A stretch of DNA of 11,152 nucleotides. It comes from Anaerolineae bacterium (GTDB lineage: Bacteria > Chloroflexota > Anaerolineae > Aggregatilineales > UBA3940). The notes under the pieces are model-generated. The model saw only the letters and a program-made list of their open reading frames with translations, was not told the origin of the DNA and did no database searches. The position numbers and the translations under genes are program-made. Of this stretch, positions 1-6,759 are shown piece by piece (the stretch's first letter is position 1; each line of letters opens with the position of its first letter). The stretch lies in assembly GCA_020852775.1 (NCBI GenBank), contig JADZAD010000189.1:1-11152 (forward strand), given 5' to 3'.

Positions 1-32
1 ACAGCCCATTTCCCGGTCATCAGGAGTACACC

Positions 33-2495
33 ATGTCGAAAGTCGCAGAGGTCTTTGAAACTATGGAATACGGCCCGGCCCCGGAATCGCCCTCGGCGGC
101 GCTGGCATGGCTGGATGATCACAAGCGTAAGTTCGGCCTGTTCATCGACAACCACTGGGTAACCCCCGCCAGTAAGCGCTATATGGACGCCACCAGCCCG
201 GCTAACGGACAGCCGCTTGGCAAGGTGGCGGATGCCAGCACGGAAGACGTAGACCGCGCCGTGGAGGCCGCGCAGCGAGCCTTCACCACCTGGAGCCAGA
301 CGCCCGGGCATGAGCGTGCGCGCTACCTGTACGCGATCGCCCGTAACATCCAGAAGCACGCCCGCCTGCTCTCGGTGCTTGAATCGCTCGACAATGGCAA
401 GCCGATCCGCGAATCGCGCGATATTGACATCCCGCTGGTGGCGCGCCACTTCTATTACCATGCGGGCTGGGCGCAGCTTGCCGAGCGTGAGATGGTGGGC
501 TACAAACCGGTGGGCGTGGTCGGCCAGATCATCCCCTGGAACTTCCCGCTGCTGATGCTCGCCTGGAAGATCGCCCCGGCGCTGGCGATGGGTAATACCG
601 TCGTAATTAAGCCCGCGCCTTATACGCCGCTTACCGCGCTGCTGTTCGGCGAGATCATTGCCGAGGCAGGCTTGCCTGCGGGCGTGGTCAACATCGTCAC
701 CGGCGGCGATGAGACCGGCGTGGCGATCACCAACCATCCCGTCTTCGACAAGATCGCCTTCACTGGCTCGACGGCGGTCGGTGGGATCATCCGCCGCGTC
801 ACCGCCGGTACGGGCAAAAAGCTCTCACTCGAGCTGGGTGGCAAGTCGCCGTTCATCATCTTCGAGGATGCCGACCTTGACGGCGCGATCGAGGGGCTGG
901 TAGACGCAATCTGGTTCAACCAGGGGCAGGTGTGCTGCGCGGGTTCGCGTATGCTGGTGCAGGAAAGCATTGCTGACCGCTTCTACGCGAAGCTGCGCCG
1001 CCGCATGAGCCAGCTCCGTATCGGCCACTCACTTGATAAGGCGATCGACATCGGCGCGGTGGTCGCCCCGGTGCAGTACGAGACCATCGACCGCTGGGTG
1101 AAGACCGGCCTCGCGGAGGGCGCGGAAATCTACCAGCCACCCTGTGAACTGCCTGCTGGTGGTTGCTATTATCCGCCCACGCTCCTGACGAATGTCGAGC
1201 CGTCCTCGACGGTGGCGCAGGAGGAAATCTTTGGCCCGGTGCTGGTCGGGATGACCTTCCGTACCCCGGCGGAGGCGGTGCTGCTGGCAAACAACACCCG
1301 CTATGGGCTGGCTGCCAGTGTGTGGACGGATAACATCAACCTCGCCATTGACGTGGCGCAGAAGGTCAAGGCGGGGAGCATCTGGGTCAACTCGACCAAC
1401 CTGTTCGATGCCGCCGCGGGCTTCGGCGGCTACCGTGAGAGCGGCTACGGGCGCGAAGGTGGCAGAGAAGGCCTTTATGAATACGTCCGGCCCGCCTGGC
1501 AGGAGCGCCCGGCGCCTGACCTGAGCTTCCTGAGCAGCAAGGATGCCCCGGCCTGGGGCGTACATGTCGAAGGCCGCCCGGTGCCGCTTAACGGGCGCGC
1601 GCCAAATGGATCGACCGGGGTGCAGCCCCTCCGGATCGATCGCACGCCCAAGCTGTTCATCGGCGGCAAGCAGGTGCGTCCGGACGGCAACTACAGCCTG
1701 AGCGTGACCGGCCCGGATGGGGAAGTAGTCGGACAGGTCGGCGACGGCAACCGTAAAGACATCCGTGACGCGGTTGAGGCGGCGCACACCAAGGCAGGCC
1801 TGTGGGCCAGCGACCGCTGGGCGTCGCGCTCGGCACACAACCGTGCCCAGATCCTGTACTACATCGCCGAGAACCTGTCGATCCGCGCCGGGGAGTTCGC
1901 CGGGCGGATCACCGCGATGACGGGCTGCAACCTGGAGAGTGCTGCCAGCGAAGTCGAACTGTCGATTCGCCGCCTGTTCACGTATGCGGCCTATGCGGAC
2001 AAGTTCGGTGGCACCGTGCAGGAAACCCCGCTGCGTGGGGTGACGGTCGCAGCACATGAACCGATCGGTGTGATTGGCATCGCGTGCCCGGATGAGCAGC
2101 CGCTGCTGGGGTTTGTCTCGCTGCTGGCGCCGGCAATTGCGCGTGGCAACACCGTCGTGATCCTGCCTTCGGAAAAATACCCGCTGTGTGGCACGGACTT
2201 CTACCAGGTGCTGGAGACGTCCGACGTCCCCGCAGGCGTAGTCAACATCGTCACCGGCTGCCGTGACCACTTGACGAAGACGCTGGCAGAACATGACGAT
2301 GTCGATGCGATCTGGTACTTCGGCACGGCGGAAGGCAGCTATCACGTCGAAAAGATGTCTACCTCGAACATGAAGCGCACCTGGGTGAACTACGGCGCTC
2401 CACGGGACTGGACAAGTGCGGAACAGGGTGAAGGGGAGGAGTTTCTCCACGAATCCACGCAGGTTAAGAACGTCTGGATCCCCTCCGGGGAGTAG
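33..2495 (+). CDS. Two-module aldehyde dehydrogenase, ALDH16 type (820 aa)
   Basis: NAD(P)+-dependent oxidation of an aldehyde to a carboxylate; the substrate cannot be told from sequence. The N-terminal module (about residues 35-490) has a full ALDH active site: PWNFP at 168-172, IKPAP at 192-196, ELGGKSP with general base E267, GQVCCAGSR with nucleophile C301, and EEIFGPV at 397-403. A second ALDH-like module (about 538-790) keeps the start of the fold and the VPAGVVNIVTG segment at 732-742, but has neither the ELGG nor the GQ-C-C motif and looks non-catalytic. This two-module plan and a length near 800 residues match the ALDH16 family, whose bacterial members keep the catalytic cysteine in module one. 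No signal peptide, so cytoplasmic. ATG start is supported by AGGAG at 22-26 with 6 nt spacing. A terminator follows 22 nt after the stop. Only 32 bases lie upstream, so an operon partner on the left cannot be excluded. Confidence 0.93.
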   Translation: MSKVAEVFETMEYGPAPESPSAALAWLDDHKRKFGLFIDNHWVTPASKRYMDATSPANGQPLGKVADASTEDVDRAVEAAQRAFTTWSQTPGHERARYLYAIARNIQKHARLLSVLESLDNGKPIRESRDIDIPLVARHFYYHAGWAQLAEREMVGYKPVGVVGQIIPWNFPLLMLAWKIAPALAMGNTVVIKPAPYTPLTALLFGEIIAEAGLPAGVVNIVTGGDETGVAITNHPVFDKIAFTGSTAVGGIIRRVTAGTGKKLSLELGGKSPFIIFEDADLDGAIEGLVDAIWFNQGQVCCAGSRMLVQESIADRFYAKLRRRMSQLRIGHSLDKAIDIGAVVAPVQYETIDRWVKTGLAEGAEIYQPPCELPAGGCYYPPTLLTNVEPSSTVAQEEIFGPVLVGMTFRTPAEAVLLANNTRYGLAASVWTDNINLAIDVAQKVKAGSIWVNSTNLFDAAAGFGGYRESGYGREGGREGLYEYVRPAWQERPAPDLSFLSSKDAPAWGVHVEGRPVPLNGRAPNGSTGVQPLRIDRTPKLFIGGKQVRPDGNYSLSVTGPDGEVVGQVGDGNRKDIRDAVEAAHTKAGLWASDRWASRSAHNRAQILYYIAENLSIRAGEFAGRITAMTGCNLESAASEVELSIRRLFTYAAYADKFGGTVQETPLRGVTVAAHEPIGVIGIACPDEQPLLGFVSLLAPAIARGNTVVILPSEKYPLCGTDFYQVLETSDVPAGVVNIVTGCRDHLTKTLAEHDDVDAIWYFGTAEGSYHVEKMSTSNMKRTWVNYGAPRDWTSAEQGEGEEFLHESTQVKNVWIPSGE

Positions 2496-2517
2496 GCTCA
2501 AGTGTGGTTGACTACGG

Positions 2518-2549
2518 GCGGGGCGGCGAGGCTGCCCCGCTTTTCTTTT
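2518..2549 (+). terminator. Rho-independent terminator after the ALDH16-type gene
   Basis: Bases 2518-2527 pair with 2531-2540 to form a 10-bp GC-rich stem (one G.T pair at 2525/2533) with a GAG loop, followed at once by TTTTCTTTT at 2541-2549. It starts 22 nt after the dehydrogenase stop, the usual position for an intrinsic terminator of that gene. Had the next gene started at the GTG at 2504, this hairpin would lie inside its coding region, which argues for a later start. Confidence 0.88.
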
Positions 2550-2551
2550 GT

Positions 2552-2556
2552 GGAGG
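2552..2556 (+). promoter_or_regulatory. Ribosome binding site GGAGG deciding the glycosylase start
   Basis: GGAGG sits 4 nt before the in-frame GTG at 2561 and only two bases after the U-tract of the preceding terminator. The spacing is on the short side. It is the only Shine-Dalgarno-like sequence near the possible starts and selects GTG 2561 over GTG 2504. Confidence 0.6.
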
Positions 2557-2560
2557 CCCC

Positions 2561-3193
2561 GTGCAGAGCATTGAAACAATCATCGAGAGGCTGGCTGCGC
2601 TGCCGGGCACGGACGCACTGTTCAATCCCTACGGGCCACTGGAAGACCCGCTTGCAGGGGCGCGGCGGGCCAATCTGCGGCGCTTTCTGACCATGCTGTA
2701 TGAGCGCCACGCACGGGTGCTGCTGCTCGCGGAAGCGCCGGGCTATCGTGGTTGCGCGTGGACGGGCATCCCGGTGACCAGTGAGCGAATTATGCTGGCG
2801 GGTGGTGACCGCTGGGGGTTATTCGGAGAGGGCTATTGGGCGACCAGCGGCGTACCGGGCGGCGTGGCGGAGATGAGCGCCACGATCCTGTGGGGGGCGC
2901 TCACGGAGGCCGCCAGTGAGCCACCGGTGATCTGGAACACCTGTCCGCTCCACCCGCACCGCCCCGGCGAGCGCCGGTCGAACCGGACCCCACCCCGATC
3001 CGAACAGGTAATCGGGCTGCCGTTTATCCGGTTGCTGCTGGAGATGTTCGACTTCGAGCAGATCGGTGCGGTCGGGCGGATTGCACAGGCGAACCTTGCC
3101 GCGCTGGAGGTGGCGTACATCCCCCTGCGCCACCCGGCACAGGGAGGCAAGAATGAGTTTGTGGCCGGGTTGCACCGGCTGCTAGTGGGTTAA
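2561..3193 (+). CDS. Uracil-DNA glycosylase superfamily protein (210 aa)
   Basis: Probable cytoplasmic DNA-repair or base-recognition protein of the UDG fold. With the GTG start at 2561, residues 55-75 carry LLAEAPGYRGCAWTGIPVTSE, which matches the first UDG-superfamily motif (GEAPG-type loop followed by a substrate-pocket segment). Residues 125-133 (WNTCPLHPH) match the central N-x-x-P strand motif, and LRHPAQGGKNEF at 189-200 resembles the HPS-type DNA-intercalation loop. Only two cysteines (C65, C128) are present, so it lacks the four-cysteine Fe-S cluster of family 4 and 5 enzymes. It looks like one of the uncharacterised UDG-like subfamilies; activity on uracil is inferred from motifs. 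An upstream in-frame GTG at 2504 is rejected because the intervening codons form the terminator of the previous gene. Its TAA stop overlaps the stop of the convergent kinase gene. Confidence 0.82.
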   Translation: MQSIETIIERLAALPGTDALFNPYGPLEDPLAGARRANLRRFLTMLYERHARVLLLAEAPGYRGCAWTGIPVTSERIMLAGGDRWGLFGEGYWATSGVPGGVAEMSATILWGALTEAASEPPVIWNTCPLHPHRPGERRSNRTPPRSEQVIGLPFIRLLLEMFDFEQIGAVGRIAQANLAALEVAYIPLRHPAQGGKNEFVAGLHRLLVG

Positions 3194-5013
3194 CGGGGGA
3201 GCGGGTTAGTCCCGGTGACCACGACCACTTCCTGCTCTCCGCCCTGGGCGGCGCGGCGCTGTTCTTCATTACGGCGGTAGTCAATCACCGCCATCGGGAT
3301 GTAAATGGCGATGCGTGTCCCCTGCCCGGGGGCGGGGTCGAGGTGCAATGTCCCCTCAAGAACGGCGGCCCGCTCGATCAGATTGACCAGCCCGAGGTGC
3401 CCCTCACGCTTTCGCGCATCGGCCAGCGCCTTCTCGACGTCAAACCCATTGCCGTTATCACTGACTTCGAAAACCAGCGTATTCTCGCGTACAAAGGCGC
3501 GCACCCGGATCAGTTCCGCACTGGCATGTTTGCGGGCATTGGTGATGGCTTCCGTCGCGACGGAGAACAGTGTGAGCGTCGTCTGCGAGTCCAGTGACTG
3601 GTCGCAGTTGTCTTCTACTTCAACCACGACCTTCTGCACGTAGGTCTCTTCGGTCTTGACGGCGAGCTGTTCCAGCCCGGCCCTCAGGCCCTGGTCAAGT
3701 GCTTTAGGGCGCAGCTCAAACAACATCTGGCGCATCTCCTTGGCGGTGCGCCGGGCGAGATCTTCGACCTGGTAGAGTTCGTTGCCGGCCACGTCGGGCT
3801 TCTTCTCGATCAGTCGCCGGATGTAGTTGAGGCGCATGGTGATCGCTGCGACACCCTGTGTCGGGCCGTCGTGCAGTTCGGAGGCGAGCTGTGCGCGGGC
3901 CGCCTTCTCCAGGCTGAGGATGCGGTCACGCTGAGTGAGCAGGGCATCATACAGGCGGGCATTCTGCAATGCCGCCGCAGACTGGTTCGCCAGCGTGCGC
4001 ATCAGGTCGAGATGCGGCTCTTTGAAGGCGTTCACTTCGCCACTTCCCATCAGGATCACGCCGTAGGACTCGTCGCCAGAGAGCAGGGGCAGCACCATGA
4101 CCGTCCGGCATTTGCGATAGGTTTCCATCAGCACAAGTTCGGCATCCTCTGCCGGGGAAAGGCTGATTTCCGGAAGTTTGTTGATCATTGCCATCCCGAT
4201 TGCGCCGGCGTGGCCGGGCACCACGGCGTGCTCATCCATCGCAAGGACGGAATTCGTGGCGTAATGGACCTTGAGGTCGTTCTCCGCTCTGTGTGGGTCG
4301 TCGGACGGAGTGAAGAGCATCGCTGCGCCATAGAGCGGCCCCCTGACGCCAACGCGCTCCAGGCCATCCACGCCGAATTCGACGGCTGACACCAGTACCC
4401 GGCGCGGATCGAGCCGGGATGTGCTGAGGACAGAGGTCATCTCGTAGATAACCGTCATATACTCCGCAGCGATACGGCCCAGCCGCTGGGCACGCTGACC
4501 GCGCTCACGGATTTCGACGATCTGGTTCTCGTCATGCTTCAGGAAGGCAGCGGCGGGCCCCACGCCGGGGAGGGCAAGCAGAGTGAGGAGCAGAAATGCG
4601 ATATTGATCCCACCGGGAGATGGCAGAATAATCTCGATCGCCGCCATAACAATCGCGATCGCCGCCCCCACGAGCAGGCCGGGCAGCCAGTCGTAGTAGA
4701 AACCAGCCACCATTGCCGGGAGGACGCCCGCCCAGAACATGCCAGGCCCACCGACGACCACCGCGGCACAGGCCAGCAGTGCATCGACCACGACCACCAC
4801 CCCCGTGACCGGGCTGGCCCAGACATTGAGCAGGAGCAGCAGGGTAACTATCACGTTGGAGATGGCGGAGAGGATCACAACCAGCAGGATGGGGCCGACG
4901 TCTTCGGGCCCGGGCAGGCCGTTCAGCGTCCCCAGAAGCAGCCCGACGGGGATGATCCAGCGTACCCCGAAAAGTGCCCACTCCCGTGCGGTTGTTGCTG
5001 TGCGCTTTGTCAC
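3190..5013 (-). CDS. Membrane GAF-domain sensor histidine kinase, NarL/HPK7 class (607 aa)
   Basis: Sensor kinase of a two-component pathway, anchored in the inner membrane. About six hydrophobic segments fall within residues 12-157. A GAF-like sensor region (about 180-355) follows, then a HisKA_3 dimerisation helix with ELHDGPTQ (phospho-acceptor H381) and an HATPase_c domain: N-box EAITNARKHA at 488-497, G1 DNGNGF at 519-524 and G2 GHLGLVNL at 538-545. The HisKA_3 type predicts a LuxR/NarL-family response regulator partner, but none lies in the window, so it is an orphan here. A polar C-terminal tail of about 30 residues follows the ATPase fold. The start is GTG at 5013, the first start codon after an in-frame stop; a weak AGG lies about 5 nt upstream. 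A TATACT at 5070-5075 (minus) could be a -10 box but has no good -35. The signal sensed is unknown. Confidence 0.93.
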   Translation of the reverse strand: MTKRTATTAREWALFGVRWIIPVGLLLGTLNGLPGPEDVGPILLVVILSAISNVIVTLLLLLNVWASPVTGVVVVVDALLACAAVVVGGPGMFWAGVLPAMVAGFYYDWLPGLLVGAAIAIVMAAIEIILPSPGGINIAFLLLTLLALPGVGPAAAFLKHDENQIVEIRERGQRAQRLGRIAAEYMTVIYEMTSVLSTSRLDPRRVLVSAVEFGVDGLERVGVRGPLYGAAMLFTPSDDPHRAENDLKVHYATNSVLAMDEHAVVPGHAGAIGMAMINKLPEISLSPAEDAELVLMETYRKCRTVMVLPLLSGDESYGVILMGSGEVNAFKEPHLDLMRTLANQSAAALQNARLYDALLTQRDRILSLEKAARAQLASELHDGPTQGVAAITMRLNYIRRLIEKKPDVAGNELYQVEDLARRTAKEMRQMLFELRPKALDQGLRAGLEQLAVKTEETYVQKVVVEVEDNCDQSLDSQTTLTLFSVATEAITNARKHASAELIRVRAFVRENTLVFEVSDNGNGFDVEKALADARKREGHLGLVNLIERAAVLEGTLHLDPAPGQGTRIAIYIPMAVIDYRRNEEQRRAAQGGEQEVVVVTGTNPLPR

Positions 5014-5077
5014 GGCTACCTGCCCTTCATCCGACCATTACCGGGTTTGCCAGGGCGATGCATACCACAAGTATACG

Positions 5078-5116
5078 AAAAATGCGGTTCCCCTGATAGT
5101 CATCAGGATTACCGCA
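5078..5116 (-). terminator. Intrinsic terminator of the tRNA-Val gene
   Basis: Read on the minus strand, 5116-5111 (TGCGGT) pairs with 5088-5083 (ACCGCA). After a 3x3 internal loop, 5107-5102 (CCTGAT) pairs with 5097-5092 (ATCAGG) around a 4-nt loop. Five T residues follow directly (5082-5078). It begins about 20 nt beyond the tRNA 3' end and separates the tRNA transcript from the histidine kinase gene. Confidence 0.75.
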
Positions 5117-5136
5117 CTCCGAAGGAAATTAAACTG

Positions 5137-5210
<74 letters not shown>

Positions 5211-5220
5211 AATGGTGATT

Positions 5221-5249
5221 AGTATAGCATCCCGCCCTATGTGGGGCAA
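5221..5249 (-). promoter_or_regulatory. Sigma-70-type promoter of the tRNA-Val gene
   Basis: On the minus strand a -35 box TTGCCC (5249-5244) and a -10 box TATACT (5226-5221) are separated by exactly 17 nt. The -10 differs from consensus at one base and the -35 keeps TTG. Transcription would begin near 5214, a few nucleotides before the tRNA 5' end at 5210. Position, spacing and near-consensus sequence agree with a housekeeping stable-RNA promoter. Confidence 0.72.
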
Positions 5250-5325
5250 TAGCCTCTCGCAGTATCGCATGCGGGAAGGTTACAATGCAGAAGATGAGCC
5301 GCCCCCAACCTATGAGAACTGTCAG

Positions 5326-5970
5326 ATGATTCTGGCGATCGATACCGCAACCCGGGTGACCAGCATTGCCCTGCACAGCGAGGATGAAGTCATCGCTGAG
5401 ATAACCTGGCGCACCACCGATAACCATACCGTCGAACTTGCACCCGCAGTGCAGCAGATGATGGCTGTTGCGCAGGTTGCGCCACGTGATTTGCGGGCTG
5501 TCGCAGTGGCCGGCGGCCCGGGCTCGTATACCGGCCTGCGAATCGGCATGAGCCTCGCCAAGGGGATCGTGCTGGCTGTGTCACCTCCGCCCGCGCTGAT
5601 CGCCGTGCCGACGCTGGACATCGTCGCCTACAGCCAACCGCACCTTGCCGGAACACTCTGGGTGACTGCCCGGGCGGGGCGTGGGCGGATCAATGCAGCC
5701 CGCTATGTGTGGGATACGTGCTGGCGCTCGGCAGATGAACTGCTGCTGACAACCTGGCAGGCCCTCACGGAGCGCTTCGCTGGGCCGGTGCAGGTTGCCG
5801 GGGAGGTCGATGCGGTCAGCCGCGATTTCCTTTCTGCGCGTGGTGACGCTACTATTGTTGCCACGCCCGCTGTCGCGCTGCGCCGCGCAGCCTGCCTGGC
5901 GGAGATTGCTGCCGAAAGGCTGCGCGCAGGAGAAGCGGCTGACTCATCGGCGCTCGCGCCGGTGTACTGA
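5326..5970 (+). CDS. tsaB: tRNA threonylcarbamoyladenosine biosynthesis protein TsaB (214 aa)
   Basis: TsaB (YeaZ) is the non-catalytic partner that pairs with TsaD, and works with TsaE and TsaC, to make t6A37 on tRNAs reading ANN codons in the cytoplasm. The protein opens with MILAIDTAT, the ASKHA-fold start typical of the family, and has the family hallmark GPGSYTGLRIG at residues 64-74. The C-terminal part is divergent, as usual, and ends in PVY, as many homologues do. The ATG at 5326 is chosen because it yields the conserved MxLAIDT start, although no good Shine-Dalgarno precedes it; the frame is open further upstream. A TACAAT at 5281-5286 is a possible -10 box without a convincing -35. 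It is the first gene of a five-gene run and ends 4 nt before the rimI-like gene, a common pairing. Confidence 0.93.
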   Translation: MILAIDTATRVTSIALHSEDEVIAEITWRTTDNHTVELAPAVQQMMAVAQVAPRDLRAVAVAGGPGSYTGLRIGMSLAKGIVLAVSPPPALIAVPTLDIVAYSQPHLAGTLWVTARAGRGRINAARYVWDTCWRSADELLLTTWQALTERFAGPVQVAGEVDAVSRDFLSARGDATIVATPAVALRRAACLAEIAAERLRAGEAADSSALAPVY

Positions 5971-5974
5971 GACC

Positions 5975-6673
5975 ATGAGCGAACAACATCGCCCCAGGAT
6001 TATCGCGCGCCCGATGCGCCTGGATGACATCAGCCAGGTCGTGCGGCTGGATGCCCTGTCATTTGCGACACCCTGGCCGGAGCGGACTTATCGCTACGAG
6101 CTGCTGGAGAACCGCAGCGCCATCCTGATCGTGCTCGAAACGCCTGACGTGCTGGAGCCCACGGCGGAGGCAGGCGGGGCAGATGGCGGGCTCTCCGGCT
6201 GGGTCAACCGTTTGTTGGGCCGCCAGCCTGAGGCTACCCCTGCATCTGCCCGGCGGCTGGCGGGATACTCCGGTTCATGGCAGATCGTGGATGAGGCGCA
6301 TATCAGCACAATTGCTGTCCACCCGGACTGGCGTGGACGCAAACTGGGTGAATTGCTGATCTGGATGATGATCCGGCAGGCCCTGCGCCACGGTGCAGCC
6401 TATGTCACCCTGGAGGTACGGGTATCAAACGCCATCGCGCAGAACCTGTATCGCAAGTACGGGTTTGAGATAGTCGGGCGGCGCAAAGGATATTACCGGG
6501 ATAACCACGAGGATGCCTATAACATGTGCGTAGGCCCGATGGACGATGACTACAGGAGCCGGCTGGAGGCCTATCGGGCGGCGCTGGCTGAGTGGATCGA
6601 GATCATTGACAATATCCCGGAGCCCTGGGGCACCGTGCTTCCGCACGCGGGCCCCGGCGGCTCAACCCACTGA
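5975..6673 (+). CDS. rimI: RimI-like GNAT N-acetyltransferase with an internal insertion (232 aa)
   Basis: GNAT acetyltransferase of the RimI type, which acetylates protein N-termini (ribosomal protein bS18 in E. coli) using acetyl-CoA. Family signs are SFATPWPERTYRYEL at 29-43, TIAVHPDWRGRKLGELL at 112-128 (CoA-binding loop), LEVRVSNAIAQNLYRKYGF at 146-164 and the RKGYYRDNHEDAYNM segment at 170-184. It exceeds the usual length of about 150 residues. A low-complexity insertion of about 40 residues (roughly 55-95, Ala/Gly/Glu/Pro rich) sits before the core strand that precedes the CoA loop, and about 48 residues follow the domain. In the R-x-x-G-x-G loop the first Gly is Lys (K123). The ATG lies 4 nt after the tsaB stop, so translation is probably coupled. 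The gene name rests on family resemblance and neighbour; the true substrate is unproven. Confidence 0.85.
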   Translation: MSEQHRPRIIARPMRLDDISQVVRLDALSFATPWPERTYRYELLENRSAILIVLETPDVLEPTAEAGGADGGLSGWVNRLLGRQPEATPASARRLAGYSGSWQIVDEAHISTIAVHPDWRGRKLGELLIWMMIRQALRHGAAYVTLEVRVSNAIAQNLYRKYGFEIVGRRKGYYRDNHEDAYNMCVGPMDDDYRSRLEAYRAALAEWIEIIDNIPEPWGTVLPHAGPGGSTH

Positions 6674-6759
6674 TGAACATGTCCCGTTTCGGCGCGCCTG
6701 TATCGGGTATCTCGCAGGAGCTTCGTGGGGCTGGAAAGAACTGTTGAAGGAGTGCGAGA

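Noticed and set aside
2504..2560. An upstream GTG start for the glycosylase gene.
   Set aside because: The added codons fall exactly on the terminator hairpin and U-tract, no ribosome binding site precedes it, and the peptide shows no family similarity.
1029..2579. A 516-codon open frame on the minus strand, antisense to the dehydrogenase gene.
   Set aside because: The plus-strand protein has clear ALDH motifs throughout, while the antisense product shows no recognisable domain and is Arg/Ala/Gly-rich, as expected for a GC-rich shadow frame.
5070..5075. TATACT on the minus strand as the -10 box of the kinase promoter.
   Set aside because: The region 15-18 nt upstream lacks a TTGACA-like box and belongs to the tRNA terminator stem; the evidence is too weak for a feature.
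5281..5286. TACAAT as the -10 box of a tsaB promoter.
   Set aside because: No acceptable -35 or extended -10 lies at the right distance; kept only as a possibility in the tsaB entry.
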